From positions 1 to 32,526 of the forward strand of contig CAYYNP010000086.1 of assembly GCA_964472545.1 (NCBI GenBank): a DNA stretch of 32,526 nt, in the 5' to 3' direction. Made by a program: the position numbers and the translations under genes. Below, piece by piece: positions 1 through 7,901 of the stretch; position 1 is the first letter of the stretch; each line of letters starts with the position of its first letter. Source of the DNA: CAYYNP01 sp964472545. GTDB lineage: Bacteria; Planctomycetota; Planctomycetia; Pirellulales; Thermoguttaceae. The notes below the pieces were generated by a model that made no database searches, was not told where the DNA came from, and saw nothing but the letters and a program-made list of their open reading frames with translations.

Positions 1-402
1 ACGACAGGCCATCTCAGTCTCTCTCAAGGCCCTGCCGATCGGAGTCGGATTACATGGCTTTCAGGGAAAGTAACGTCTCTCGGCTAGCCGTTGCCCGTCC
101 GACGCGATCAGCATGGCGGCGGCATTTTCTCACTAGAGGGTTACCGACGCGCCGAAGATCGCAGGTCAAATTCACTTGACTCTGCACCAAGTGTGTACTA
201 GCGTTGTAGCGATTACGGGAATCCATCAAACCTGAGCATTCGACTCGGGAACGACTTCCCAGCGTCCTTACTCTTCTAACCATCGATACGTCCCAAAGTT
301 CGATTGTGACGGAAGCACCGACTGCGCGCATCTCTCGATGTAGTGCTTGCGGGCCCAGAGGCACGGATCGAACGCCTGAGGCAGAGAAAAGGTAGATCAG
401 CG
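1..402. other. Gene-free leader upstream of ribB
   Basis: I see no convincing coding region here; the open frames are short and lack ribosome-binding sites. There is no FMN-riboswitch-like conserved core before ribB. The only candidate signal is the weak promoter listed at 176-204. Confidence 0.5.
176..204 (+). promoter_or_regulatory. Weak sigma70-like promoter candidate for ribB
   Basis: TTGACT at 176-181 and TAGCGT at 199-204 are separated by 17 bases. The -35 box matches consensus at 5 of 6 positions but the -10 box at only 3 of 6. It lies about 200 bases before the ribB start. This is a motif match only. Confidence 0.25.
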
Positions 403-1083
403 ATGCGCCAGTATGCACCTATTGAAGAAGCCATTGAAGCCCTGGCCGACGGCCGTGTTGTGATTGTGGTTGACTCCGAGGAGCGGGAAAACGAGGGGGA
501 CTTCCTCGCCGCCGCCGAGACAATTACTCCCGAGATCATCCACTTCATGACGACCCATGGCCGCGGCCATTTCTGCATGCCGGTCGCTGAGGAAATCGCC
601 CGCCAACTCGACTTGCGGCCGATGGTCGCCCGCAAGAGTCTCACGGAACCTTGCTTCACCATCCCGGTTGATCATTGCCAGTGCGCAACCGGGATTAGCC
701 CCGCTGAGCGGGCCGTAACGATTCGGGCGATGCTCGATCCCTCATCCACACCAGATGACTTCGTTCGTCCGGGACACGTCTTCCCGTTGATTGCGGAGCC
801 GGAAGGGGTGTTCCGCCGCCAAGGTCATACTGAGGCCGCTGTCGACTTGGCCCGTCTGGCAGGTCTGCCCCCAGCCGGTCTGCTCTGTGAAATCTGTAGC
901 CGCGACGGACTGAACATGGCCGTCGGCCCGGAGTTGATGGATCTCGCCGCCGAGTTTCGGCTCCCACTCGTTACCATCGACGACCTCGTGGCTCATCGGC
1001 TCCGACGAGCAGGGCGCGACATGGACTCAATGACGCCAGTGGCGAAATTGGCCGCAGCTACCTACGGTATTGCCACTCTGTAG
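403..1083 (+). CDS. ribB: 3,4-dihydroxy-2-butanone 4-phosphate synthase
   Basis: The 226-residue product matches the stand-alone RibB length. RibB converts ribulose 5-phosphate to 3,4-dihydroxy-2-butanone 4-phosphate plus formate, supplying the four-carbon unit of riboflavin in the cytoplasm. Visible family signatures are EERENEGDF near residue 27 (acidic substrate/Mg loop), HGRGHFC, the GISPAERAVTI stretch, RPGHVFPL and RRQGHTEAAVDLARLAG, then CEI and DGLNMA. The family usually has DG-T-MAR and GIS-x-x-DR, so this copy is slightly divergent (DGLNMA, AER). No GTP cyclohydrolase II domain follows. I chose ATG 403, preceded by an AGAAAAGG-type site, over an in-frame start 60 bases upstream because the family begins with this short helix. 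It stands alone in the window, upstream of an unrelated barrel gene. Confidence 0.9.
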   Translation: MRQYAPIEEAIEALADGRVVIVVDSEERENEGDFLAAAETITPEIIHFMTTHGRGHFCMPVAEEIARQLDLRPMVARKSLTEPCFTIPVDHCQCATGISPAERAVTIRAMLDPSSTPDDFVRPGHVFPLIAEPEGVFRRQGHTEAAVDLARLAGLPPAGLLCEICSRDGLNMAVGPELMDLAAEFRLPLVTIDDLVAHRLRRAGRDMDSMTPVAKLAAATYGIATL

Positions 1084-1414
1084 ACCGCCAAACACAGGCG
1101 CTCTATCGGGCTGACATCCAGAGCCGTCCCACCTCCAGCTCCGGCGTCACGGCCAACCGGCCAGAGGGCACTCTGCGCGCTCGTCCCGTCGCTTGGCCAT
1201 ACAGAGTGATGTCAATGTGTGACGATAAGGGCGAAAATAGGGGTTCTGCGGATTCTCCCTAAAGTAACGATTGTCCGCCTGCCGATACGGCGATACGTGG
1301 GGCATAAGGCAGCTTGTATCCCTGCAGGGTTGGCCGGCGGCATCGCACCACCAGTCACGTTTGTGATGAGTAATGCCGCGCGATAGCCTTCCCGGATCGC
1401 TGGAGGCCGTTGAG
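1084..1414. other. Intergenic region between ribB and the barrel gene
   Basis: No supported gene. It must contain the ribB 3' end and the barrel gene's promoter, but I see neither a clear hairpin plus T-tract nor a good -35/-10 pair. Confidence 0.5.
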
Positions 1415-2614
1415 ATGAAGTCCGTGTTCCGCTGTGACTTGGCAGTCGTGCTAGGGAGCCTCTTGATCCTCATTGGCGGTCCCTCGGCGTGGGCTCAACC
1501 CCCCGCTGGTGCGCCCCTTCCGTCGGCCATCAACCAGTTCCCGCCTTCAACGGCCGGTCTTACAGCGGGAGACCCGGCCGCCCTGTTGACAAGCACGAAC
1601 CAAACCCAGTCGAAAGGATGCCATCAGTGTTCGGATGACGGTTGCGCTCGGTGTTGCCCGGCGTCGTCAATCTGTGGAGAAGCTACTGGATTCTATGCCG
1701 GGGCCGAGTACCTGTTGATTCGCCCACACTTCAGCGAAGCCATTGCCTTTGCACGGGGCAGCCTGGCTCCTACCCTGCAGATCGAGGGGCAGGAGTTGCA
1801 GTTTGCCTACGACAGTGCCTTCCGGGCGTCTGCCGGCTACCGGCGTGGAAACGGCCTCGGGGAGATTCGATTCACGTTCTCGCAACTTGACGGGGACGTC
1901 TCGGTCAACGGCACCGTGGGGGCCGGGGAGTTCATTGTCGATCCGTTTGGAAATAACGTTGGCCTCCTTCCCATTATCGACCCTGGCGATTCCCGATTCA
2001 CGGCGCCCCCCGGCCTAACCTTCCTGCCCGGAGGCGATCTCATTCAGACTCGGGCCAGTGTGACCGCTAACGTGTTTGATGTGGACTTTGTCAATTCGAT
2101 ACTGGTGAGAAGTCCCTGCTGGGCCGTGAATTGGTCCGCTGGTGTACGCGTTGCCGATGTCGACCAGTACTACGAGTCGCTCATCACCGACGGAGTCGAC
2201 TTCTTCAGCAGAGGAGATTTCTCCGCCGATTTCATTGGTGCCGGCCCGCGCCTGGGCCTCGAAGCTCGCCGACACTTTGGGCAGCAAGGCCGATTCTCCG
2301 TATTCCTCAACGGCCACGGATCACTTCTTCTCGGCGAGGACGAGATTCGTTCCAGTAACACGGTGACTGAGCCGTTTCCCTTTGCCGCGGGCCAACAAGA
2401 GAGTCTAACGCGGCTCCTCCCCGTCATCGAGATCGAACTCGGTGTTTGCTCCAGAATTGGCGACTCACTGAACATCTCACTGGGCTGGTTATTCCAAGCA
2501 TGGCTCGACATGGGAACCTCCGGCGGCCAATTCGGCGGCTATTTCGGCGGTGCCGACGACAGCAACATCATGTCGTTCGACGGAATGTCCACCAGGGCTG
2601 AATGGACGTTCTGA
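1415..2614 (+). CDS. BBP7-type outer-membrane beta-barrel protein
   Basis: This 399-residue exported protein starts with a signal peptide (basic MKSVFRC, hydrophobic AVVLGSLLILIGG, probable cleavage after AWA). A short linker follows, then a Cys cluster (CHQCSDDGCARCC, then SSIC, about residues 69-87). The rest has the alternating, Gly- and aromatic-rich pattern of an outer-membrane barrel: FYAGAEYLLIRP, ASAGYRRG, SAGVRVADVDQYYES, LGLEARRHFG, FLNGHGSLLLG. It ends in the aromatic AEWTF expected for outer-membrane insertion. The combination of Cys cluster, YLLIRP-like first strand and barrel resembles the planctomycete BBP7 family. Its function is not known beyond an envelope location. ATG 1415 is preceded by GGAGG; the in-frame start 42 bases upstream would mask the signal peptide. 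Family assignment is by pattern recognition. Confidence 0.75.
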   Translation: MKSVFRCDLAVVLGSLLILIGGPSAWAQPPAGAPLPSAINQFPPSTAGLTAGDPAALLTSTNQTQSKGCHQCSDDGCARCCPASSICGEATGFYAGAEYLLIRPHFSEAIAFARGSLAPTLQIEGQELQFAYDSAFRASAGYRRGNGLGEIRFTFSQLDGDVSVNGTVGAGEFIVDPFGNNVGLLPIIDPGDSRFTAPPGLTFLPGGDLIQTRASVTANVFDVDFVNSILVRSPCWAVNWSAGVRVADVDQYYESLITDGVDFFSRGDFSADFIGAGPRLGLEARRHFGQQGRFSVFLNGHGSLLLGEDEIRSSNTVTEPFPFAAGQQESLTRLLPVIEIELGVCSRIGDSLNISLGWLFQAWLDMGTSGGQFGGYFGGADDSNIMSFDGMSTRAEWTF

Positions 2615-2922
2615 CGTGGTCGTCCATTGTGGCAGGCTTCTTCGTTCGTGGCTGGATTTCGATTCGCACGTGCGCGTGTGCTGAGAGACAGCGTATGCGA
2701 GCCGGCAATACCACCCAGCTCCCACACTCGCGCCCTGGAGTCGGTTTACGGCCCTGACGTGCTGCGGTCTGGACTCTCTGGCCCTTCACGGGGTGGTCGC
2801 TGGAGCACACCCAAGCTCTCACGCAACAGGCCAGCGCCAAACCTGCCCGTTCCCCCGGCACTCAGCCGCCGTACACGTGCCCAGCACTGCGGGAATCTGC
2901 TGGCCGATGTTGCCGGAAGCGA
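2615..2922. other. Gene-free stretch downstream of the barrel gene
   Basis: Open frames here show no recognisable protein and no ribosome-binding site. The left boundary of the mobile block may lie here or further right, but I find no direct repeat of the integrase-side sequence. Confidence 0.4.
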
Positions 2923-3357
2923 TCACGAGACGTGTGTGTCGGCACTCACGACCACCCTCTCCTCCTCCTGCAACCTCCTCTCCCCGCGATACATCCGCCA
3001 GCAGACTCTCTTATTGAACTTCCGCTTCTCCCAGCGCTGGGGCAATTCCAGACCGTTGTGATCGGCGATGGTGCGTTCGATGTAGTCGGAGATAGTGTCC
3101 CAACTCCAGCCGTGGGCCTCACGGACGCGGACGATCTCTTGACCGACGCGGCGTTGTTCGCGATCGATAACCAGCCGCTTCGCGCCGGGCTTACCGAGGA
3201 TCTTGAACCCGTAGGGGGCTCGGCCTATCGGGCGGCCCTCTTCTCGGGCTCGTTCGTTGGCTCCGCGGACGCGCTCGCTCTTCAGGCCGCTCTCCAATTC
3301 GGCGAAGACCGACTCGTAGTCGCGAATGAGTTCGCGGAGTTGGTCTGTGATGGACAT
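2923..3357 (-). CDS. Serine-recombinase C-terminal-domain-like protein (no catalytic domain)
   Basis: The product has 144 residues. An N-terminal helix (ITDQLRELIRDYESVFAELE) is followed by EEGRPIGRAPYGFKI, a basic LVIDREQRR segment, and IVRVREAHGWSWDTISDYIE. This order, Arg-rich G-R-x-P-Y-G-F followed by an acidic 'D-x-E-x-x-x-V' helix and a helix-turn-helix-like G-x-S/W-x-x-I-x-x-Y, resembles the DNA-binding 'recombinase' domain C-terminal to large serine recombinase catalytic domains. No catalytic Ser domain is present in or beside the gene. It may be a stand-alone DNA-binding accessory factor or a remnant. ATG 3357 has a strong AAAGGAAGA site; longer in-frame starts lack one. It sits alone on the minus strand at the presumed left side of the mobile block. 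Confidence 0.5.
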   Translation of the reverse strand: MSITDQLRELIRDYESVFAELESGLKSERVRGANERAREEGRPIGRAPYGFKILGKPGAKRLVIDREQRRVGQEIVRVREAHGWSWDTISDYIERTIADHNGLELPQRWEKRKFNKRVCWRMYRGERRLQEEERVVVSADTHVS

Positions 3358-4254
3358 GGAGTCTTCCTTTCGTGGCAGGGCATGTCGATGTGGGTAGGAG
3401 AAATGAGAGCTTAGATTTCCAACCGGGAACATAACAGGGAATCGAACTCGCGTGGGGACCCTACCCCGTCGGGTCGCACGCGAGAACAGGGGCGCGTCGA
3501 TTCGCCCCGGTGACGGCGTGCCGGCCGGCAACAGGCACACCTGTAATGCCCTACAGACTTCGGCGTCAACCAGTCGACGGTTTCGGATTGAAGGCAGTAG
3601 GGCCTTTGCACTATGTGGGGGCAACACCGACTTTCAAATGCGAAAATCGGGAGAGGGCACCTACGTACAGGAAACGCCCGACCCGTTTGGGGGCGCCCCC
3701 GGGGTCCTTGGGCGGGCTCGGCCCCCTTGTTCGCGCGCTGTTGCGGCGTTGTTCGCCCGTTGTTGGCCGCTTCTTTCTCGCTTCTTTGCTGCCTCTTTCA
3801 CGCCAGCTTGTCGCGTTGAGTCGTGGTGTCGCGTGCCGTTCTTGCGGCGACACGGTCGTTGGGGGGTTCACCCTTATTCGAGAACACTGCTTGACGCCGA
3901 AGCAGAAACCGATAGATTCAATGAGTCGCGGTTCGATGCGGCCCGCAATAGGGCGGAAACAGCCGTCAAAGAGGCGTCAAACAACGGCCGAACAACTGTG
4001 GTGTTTCGTCGGAATCCACGTTTTCGGCCGTCTGCTTCTGCGTCACTTCTGGAGAATTCTCCGCTTTTTTCCTCAGTCCCGTCGGCCAACCCCGCGAGGG
4101 CTGCGGGTTCGCATCAGCGTTAAATGGGGCGTGAGAGGAATCCGTTTGACGAGATTTGATTCTCGGCTAAGATTGGGTCGATTTACGAAAACGGCCGGGC
4201 GACGTTGGAGCGTCCCCGGCCACGGCCCGAACCTTCTTGAGAAAGGATCGAACA
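3358..4254. other. Gene-free 0.9-kb stretch at the left of the mobile block
   Basis: Several overlapping plus-strand frames stay open because of high GC, but none has a family signature, plausible composition or a ribosome-binding site. It holds a perfect 12-bp GGGGGCGCCCCC palindrome (3689-3700), a long pyrimidine-rich run (about 3720-3810) and a promoter candidate at its right end. Confidence 0.5.
4146..4173 (+). promoter_or_regulatory. Sigma70-like promoter candidate for the left-hand gene set
   Basis: TTGACG (4146-4151) and TAAGAT (4168-4173) are spaced by 16 bases and lie about 80 bases before ATG 4255. The -35 box matches at 5 of 6 positions and the -10 box at 4 of 6. It could drive the plus-strand series from 4255 to 7046. 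Confidence 0.4.
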
Positions 4255-4695
4255 ATGGCATTCTCTCACGTTGCGGATTCTCCCGCAAGCCCAACTCCGG
4301 CCGACCTAGCGATGGCTGAGTGCAACCTGGCGTTTGCTGCCGACGGCGGTATCGACGCGCTTGCCGATCGAATCCAAGCCTACTCGGAAACTCTGGCCGA
4401 CTCGCCGGACGATCCGGTACCCGGCCTGATCGGACCGGCCAACGATGACGACTATGGGGACGTTCGGCTCCAGTACCTCGACGCGCTGGAACACGGCACC
4501 GGTGGCTTCACTCTCCACACTGGCCTTGCAGATTACGACAGCAACCACCACGGACACTGGGGCGCGTCGTGCGTCCCGCCGTGGTCACCCTATGCCGACT
4601 GCAAGATGATCGCCCACGACCTACTCGAACAGGTGCTCGATAGCGTGGCGCAGGCGGCTGGGGGCGCAGTATGCGCACGACCACTCCCAACCTAA
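4255..4695 (+). CDS. Hypothetical accessory protein
   Basis: A 146-residue, acidic protein with no recognised family. The N-terminus is Ala/Ser/Pro-rich. The middle has ADRIQAYSETLADSPDDPVPG and an acidic DDDYGDVRLQYLDALEH helix. The C-terminal half contains NHHGHWGASCVPPW, a His/Trp cluster, then a helix CKMIAHDLLEQVLDSVAQ. There is no signal peptide or membrane segment. The start is supported by GAAAGGA nine bases before ATG 4255 and by the promoter candidate upstream. Its 3' end overlaps the next gene by 25 bases, so the two are probably translated together. Position next to antirestriction and recombinase genes suggests a mobile-element cargo or early gene; function unknown. Confidence 0.7.
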   Translation: MAFSHVADSPASPTPADLAMAECNLAFAADGGIDALADRIQAYSETLADSPDDPVPGLIGPANDDDYGDVRLQYLDALEHGTGGFTLHTGLADYDSNHHGHWGASCVPPWSPYADCKMIAHDLLEQVLDSVAQAAGGAVCARPLPT

Positions 4696-5018
4696 CCCCA
4701 TTCGAGACAGCCGTGCGCAACAGCCTGGAGAGCTTGGAGGCTGTATCCACTGGCCTGTGCCCTGGCTGTCCCGACTGCTTGGAGGACTATTCCGACTTGT
4801 CGCCCGAGCAATTCGAGGCCGGCATAGGCGACGGCTCGATATTCGAGGAGCCGTGGTTCTCGTGGTCGCCGTGTGAGTGCTGCGGGTCAACGCTGGGCGG
4901 AGACCGGGTGAGCGCCCACGGTGTCGACGCCAACGGCGAGATCATCCACTTCAGCGCCTGCGTTGATTGCATGTGCTATCTGGCCAACGGCGATCTTCCG
5001 GAGGACTGGCAGAGCTGA
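4671..5018 (+). CDS. Small Cys-rich, zinc-ribbon-like protein of the mobile block
   Basis: The 115-residue product carries three Cys clusters: CPGCPDC (about residues 30-36), CECCG (about 68-72) and CVDCMC (about 97-102), the last followed by YLANGDLPEDW. The paired CxxC/CxCC spacing suggests metal binding, probably zinc. The 'CVDC..YLANGDLPE' ending recalls small proteins I associate with phages and plasmids, whose function I do not know. No signal peptide is present, so it should be cytoplasmic. It begins inside the end of the previous gene (25-base overlap) and is probably translationally coupled to it. Frame choice is supported by the dense Cys pattern. Confidence 0.65.
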   Translation: MRTTTPNLTPFETAVRNSLESLEAVSTGLCPGCPDCLEDYSDLSPEQFEAGIGDGSIFEEPWFSWSPCECCGSTLGGDRVSAHGVDANGEIIHFSACVDCMCYLANGDLPEDWQS

Positions 5019-5102
5019 CGGTCCGCCTCTGTGGCGCCGTCGGCTGGCCTGCGGCCCCCGTGGGGTTGACCGTTACCCGCAACTCCAACCCCAGGTGAAA
5101 TC

Positions 5103-5611
5103 ATGACCGCAACCGAGACCCCCGCGTCTACGTAGCCTGCCTGGCCGCGTACAACAATGGCCACTTGCACGGCCGATGGATCGACGCCACCAACGCCGAC
5201 GAGATCAACGAAGGAATCCAGGCGATGCTTGCCGACTCGCCCATCCCCGGCGCCGAAGAATGGGCGTTCCACGACTTCGATGGCTTCCACGGCATGACCC
5301 CGTCGGAACACAAGAGCGTCGACGATCTGGCCAGCTTAGGCGCGCTGATCGAGGAACACGGCGAAGCGTACGCTGCCTATGCCGGTCACGTCGGCACCGA
5401 CTACGCCACGCCGGAAGGGTTCCAGGACGCCTACCACGGTGAGTGGGACAACGAGAGGGATTTCGCCGAGAACCTCTTCGACGAACTGTACCTGCATGAG
5501 GTCCCCGAGCACGTTCAGGGCTACGACGCTTTCGCCCGGGACTTGTTCTGCGGCGACTACGCCAGCGTTGACCGTAGCGACCACGGTGTCTTTGTTTTCA
5601 CGAACAGCTAG
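5103..5611 (+). pseudogene. ardA: ArdA-type antirestriction protein, frameshifted near the start
   Basis: From about 5123 the sequence encodes a typical ArdA: RVYVACLAAYNNGHLHGRW, EEWAFHDFDGF, an EEHGEAYAAYA helix, EGFQDAYHGEWDNERDFAE, LFDELY and FARDLF. ArdA proteins mimic B-form DNA with an acidic surface and inhibit type I restriction enzymes, protecting incoming DNA. The natural start is ATG 5103, preceded by AGGTGA, but that frame stops after ten codons at TAG. Adding one C to the five-C run at 5119-5123 would give an uninterrupted protein of about 169 residues, the usual ArdA size. No ATG or GTG exists in the correct frame before the conserved N-terminus; TTG 5165 would lose about 20 conserved residues. 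The lesion is therefore a one-base deletion or an assembly error. Confidence 0.8.
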
Positions 5612-5627
5612 CTCGAAAGGTGATGAT

Positions 5628-6275
5628 ATGACCGGCTTACCCCTCTACGAACGCTACCGCCCGCGTCGCCTGGAAGACGTGGTCGGCCAACCCCAGGCCG
5701 TGGCCAAACTCCAACGCGCAATAGACCGTGATGCGGTAGCTGGCCGCGCGTGGTGGTTCTCCGGCCGTAGCGCCTCCGGGAAAACGACGCTGGCCCGTAT
5801 CTTGGCCAGCCACGTGGCCGACGATACGTGCGTTTACGAGTACGACGGCCGCGAGATGACCGTTGTCGAGTTGGATCGGCTGCGCAAGAAGTGCTACTCG
5901 GGCCGTCCGCTCTTTGGTGGCGGCTATGCGATCATCGTGAACGAATCGCACAACGTCCGGGACGCCACGCGCTTCCTTGGCCTACTGGAACCCATACCCG
6001 AGTGGATCGTCTGGATCTTCACGACGACCGACCAAGGGCAAGCCACGTTTGACGGCATGGACGACGCCGGGCCGTTACTCAGTCGTTGCCGGCAGATTCC
6101 GCTTGTGTCTCGTGGCGTGGCCGATGCGTTTGCCGCTAGAGCCCAAGAGATTGCGCAAGCCGAGGGGCTCGATGGCCAACCGCTGGCAGCCTACAAACAA
6201 CTCGTCAACCGGCACCGGGGCAACATGCGGGCCGTTCTTCAGTCGATCGAGAATGAGGACATGCTGGCGGATTGA
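5628..6275 (+). CDS. Clamp-loader-like AAA+ ATPase (short, DnaX/RFC type)
   Basis: 215 residues. The N-terminus LYERYRPRRLEDVVGQ is the hallmark opening of DnaX and RFC small subunits. Walker A is GRSASGKT (46-53). A sensor-1-like FTTTDQ (131-136) and an SRC motif (152-154), which carries the arginine finger in clamp loaders, are present. The Walker B segment reads AIIVNESH (101-108), with Asn105 where an Asp is expected. The protein ends after a short helical part and lacks the collar domain III of bacterial DnaX, so it is a minimal version. It could load or remodel a DNA-bound ring, or act as a decoy subunit, during element replication. ATG 5628 follows AAGGTGA. It lies in the plus-strand series between ardA and the recombinase. 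Confidence 0.7.
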   Translation: MTGLPLYERYRPRRLEDVVGQPQAVAKLQRAIDRDAVAGRAWWFSGRSASGKTTLARILASHVADDTCVYEYDGREMTVVELDRLRKKCYSGRPLFGGGYAIIVNESHNVRDATRFLGLLEPIPEWIVWIFTTTDQGQATFDGMDDAGPLLSRCRQIPLVSRGVADAFAARAQEIAQAEGLDGQPLAAYKQLVNRHRGNMRAVLQSIENEDMLAD

Positions 6276-6331
6276 CGACCGAGATACACGGCTGGACACG
6301 GCCGGCCGAATCACCACCGAAACGGCTGTCG

Positions 6332-6400
6332 AGTAGCGCTTCTGCTCGAACCAACCGTAGACCACCGAATACAGTAGCGCTTCTCTGAAAAAGCGCTACT
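6332..6400. repeat. AGTAGCGCTT repeat cluster with a 10-8-10 inverted repeat
   Basis: AGTAGCGCTT at 6373-6382 and its exact reverse complement at 6391-6400 flank an 8-base spacer (CTCTGAAA). A second direct copy, extended to AGTAGCGCTTCT, lies at 6332-6343. The geometry resembles the core site of a tyrosine recombinase, and a tyrosine recombinase gene begins 25 bases downstream. There is no T-tract, so a simple terminator is less likely. Confidence 0.55.
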
Positions 6401-6425
6401 ATCCCCACATCGAAAGGGTCTTGTG

Positions 6426-7046
6426 ATGATATCACCTGCCACGCCAGGCGCGCCCTCGAATCGCGGCAAGAAGCTGCCGCCCGAAGTGTTGACGCCGGAT
6501 GAAGTCAGGGCCTTGATGGATGCGTGCTCGAAACGGTCGCCGAGCGGGGCTCGCAACCGCGCGTTGGTCGCCACCATGTACAGATCACTCGCGAGGGTGA
6601 GTGAGGTTCTAGCCTTGCGGCCAAAGGACTTGAATCGCGATGCCGGAACGCTCACGATACTGCACGGCAAAGGCGACCGCCGGCGCGTTGTGGCAATGGA
6701 CGAAGGGGCCTGGGCCGTGCTGGAAGTGTGGCTCGAACGCCGACAGGCCATCGGGCTGAACGGCCGGCATCCGGTCTTCTGTACGCTAAAGGGCCGACCG
6801 CTGCTGACGAACTACGTCCGACTCTTGCTGCCGAGACTCGCCAAGAAGGCCGGCATTGAAAAGCGGGTCCACGCCCACGCGCTGAGGCACACCGGCGCGG
6901 CAGAAATGAGGGCCGAGGGCGTCGACGTCGCCATCATTTCCCGGCAGTTGGGCCATTCCTCGATAAGCACAACCAACACATACTTGAATCACATCGCGCC
7001 GCAGACCGTCATTGCCGCCGTGCGGAAACGGGAATGGAACGTGTGA
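6426..7046 (+). CDS. Tyrosine recombinase consisting of the catalytic domain only
   Basis: 206 residues covering just the XerC/D-like catalytic domain. All active-site residues are visible: Arg57 (ARVSE), Lys82 (HGKGDRRR), His151 and Arg154 (HALRHT), His177 (LGHSS) and the nucleophile Tyr186 (TNTYLNH). The N-terminal SAM-like core-binding domain is missing; only about 20 residues precede LTPDEVRALMDAC. Such enzymes cut and rejoin DNA via a 3'-phosphotyrosine link. This one may resolve element multimers or act with a partner. ATG 6426 has AAAGGG seven bases upstream; a GTG one codon earlier is also possible. The inverted repeat at 6373-6400 directly upstream could be its binding site (inference). 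Confidence 0.85.
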   Translation: MISPATPGAPSNRGKKLPPEVLTPDEVRALMDACSKRSPSGARNRALVATMYRSLARVSEVLALRPKDLNRDAGTLTILHGKGDRRRVVAMDEGAWAVLEVWLERRQAIGLNGRHPVFCTLKGRPLLTNYVRLLLPRLAKKAGIEKRVHAHALRHTGAAEMRAEGVDVAIISRQLGHSSISTTNTYLNHIAPQTVIAAVRKREWNV

Positions 7047-7901
7047 CGGCCCGGCGGCCCAGAAACCGGACTTGTCCGATTTCGGCCGGGATTCCTCTGC
7101 GCCGCCGGACTTGGCAGGGCGGCCGAGCCCGGCTGACGAGTCGCTGGGGACTTGCCGGATGACTGAGGCCGTGTGGCAGTCTCGGTCAATGGCGAACCGA
7201 AACCCGGCCACCTCGCAACCTCAGGCACCCAGGGCCCGGCAACTCGCGTCGCTTCGGTCGCGTTGCCGCCGGGTGGGGGCGCCATAACGATTCTCAACGC
7301 CGTGCCCCCCTCTCTTGGTGCAAACTCGACGGAATTCAGCCCCGGGCCACCCATCTCTCGGGGGGTCGCAAAGGCCCCCCCACTGCGTTATTGCCGCGTT
7401 TCCTCGGGATTCTTGCGGTTTTGCGAAGAATGCACTGCCGGTTTTTAACAGAAGAGGGGGAACGCCGTCTACCACGTGAACCCGCCGCCAACTCGCTCCC
7501 CATTCCTACTGCCGAGACCTCGTACTTTGCGTGGCGTTTCAAGGAGGCTGGTGCGACTGATCGGCAGCAAGCTACTTGCACCACGCGCCCCGCTTCATGC
7601 CTTAGTTCCTGCGGAGTCGTTTGTTGACTTCTCGGAACCGTTCAGCGCATTCCGCGGCGCCCACTCGTTGAGGGCCGGTTCGCGCTTGTGCCACGCCTAG
7701 TCCACGTTTATCGCTATTCTCTCCTCTCTTTGCCCTTTCTTCACCCGTCCGGCTTTCCATTTGGTGTCACCGGCCCAGTGCCGTCAAACGACGCACACAC
7801 ACCACCAGTCCGTCCCCTATATAAATAGGGGACCGGACCGGTGTGTGTGATGCAGTCGTCCGCCCAGACCGGACCAGTGGTCCGGACCGGTGGACCGGTG
7901 A
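7047..7901. other. Gene-free stretch between the converging halves of the mobile block
   Basis: No supported gene in 855 bases. The plus-strand series ends at its left edge and the minus-strand helicase gene at its right edge. It contains a 21-nt sequence shared 19/21 with 10541-10561 (at 7062-7082), a pyrimidine-rich run near 7690-7745, and the palindromes listed separately at 7791-7886. Confidence 0.5.
7791..7886. repeat. Large imperfect palindrome plus a second perfect palindrome
   Basis: CACACACACC (7795-7804) pairs with GGTGTGTGTG (7841-7850), and inside it TCCCCTAT (7814-7821) pairs with ATAGGGGA (7826-7833) around an ATAA loop. The outer ends GAC-GCA and TGCAGTC extend the symmetry. 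About 20 bases on, CCGGACCA-G-TGGTCCGG (7870-7886) is a perfect 8-1-8 palindrome followed by further ACCGG motifs. Candidates are a bidirectional terminator, a replication origin or a transfer origin. Confidence 0.6.

Noticed and set aside
1..402. FMN riboswitch before ribB
   Set aside because: I see no conserved AGGGTGAAATTCCC-type core or the matching multi-helix layout.
3436..3500. tRNA-like T-loop sequence (GGGAATCGAACTC)
   Set aside because: The flanking bases CAGGG and CTCGC do not pair as a T-stem and no acceptor, anticodon or D arm can be drawn.
3452..4319. Two long overlapping plus-strand open frames
   Set aside because: Both are open at once because of high GC, have no family signature or ribosome-binding site, and one runs into the supported gene at 4255.
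6373..6400. Rho-independent terminator
   Set aside because: No T-tract follows on either strand, and the third repeat copy is unexplained by a terminator; a recombinase site fits better.
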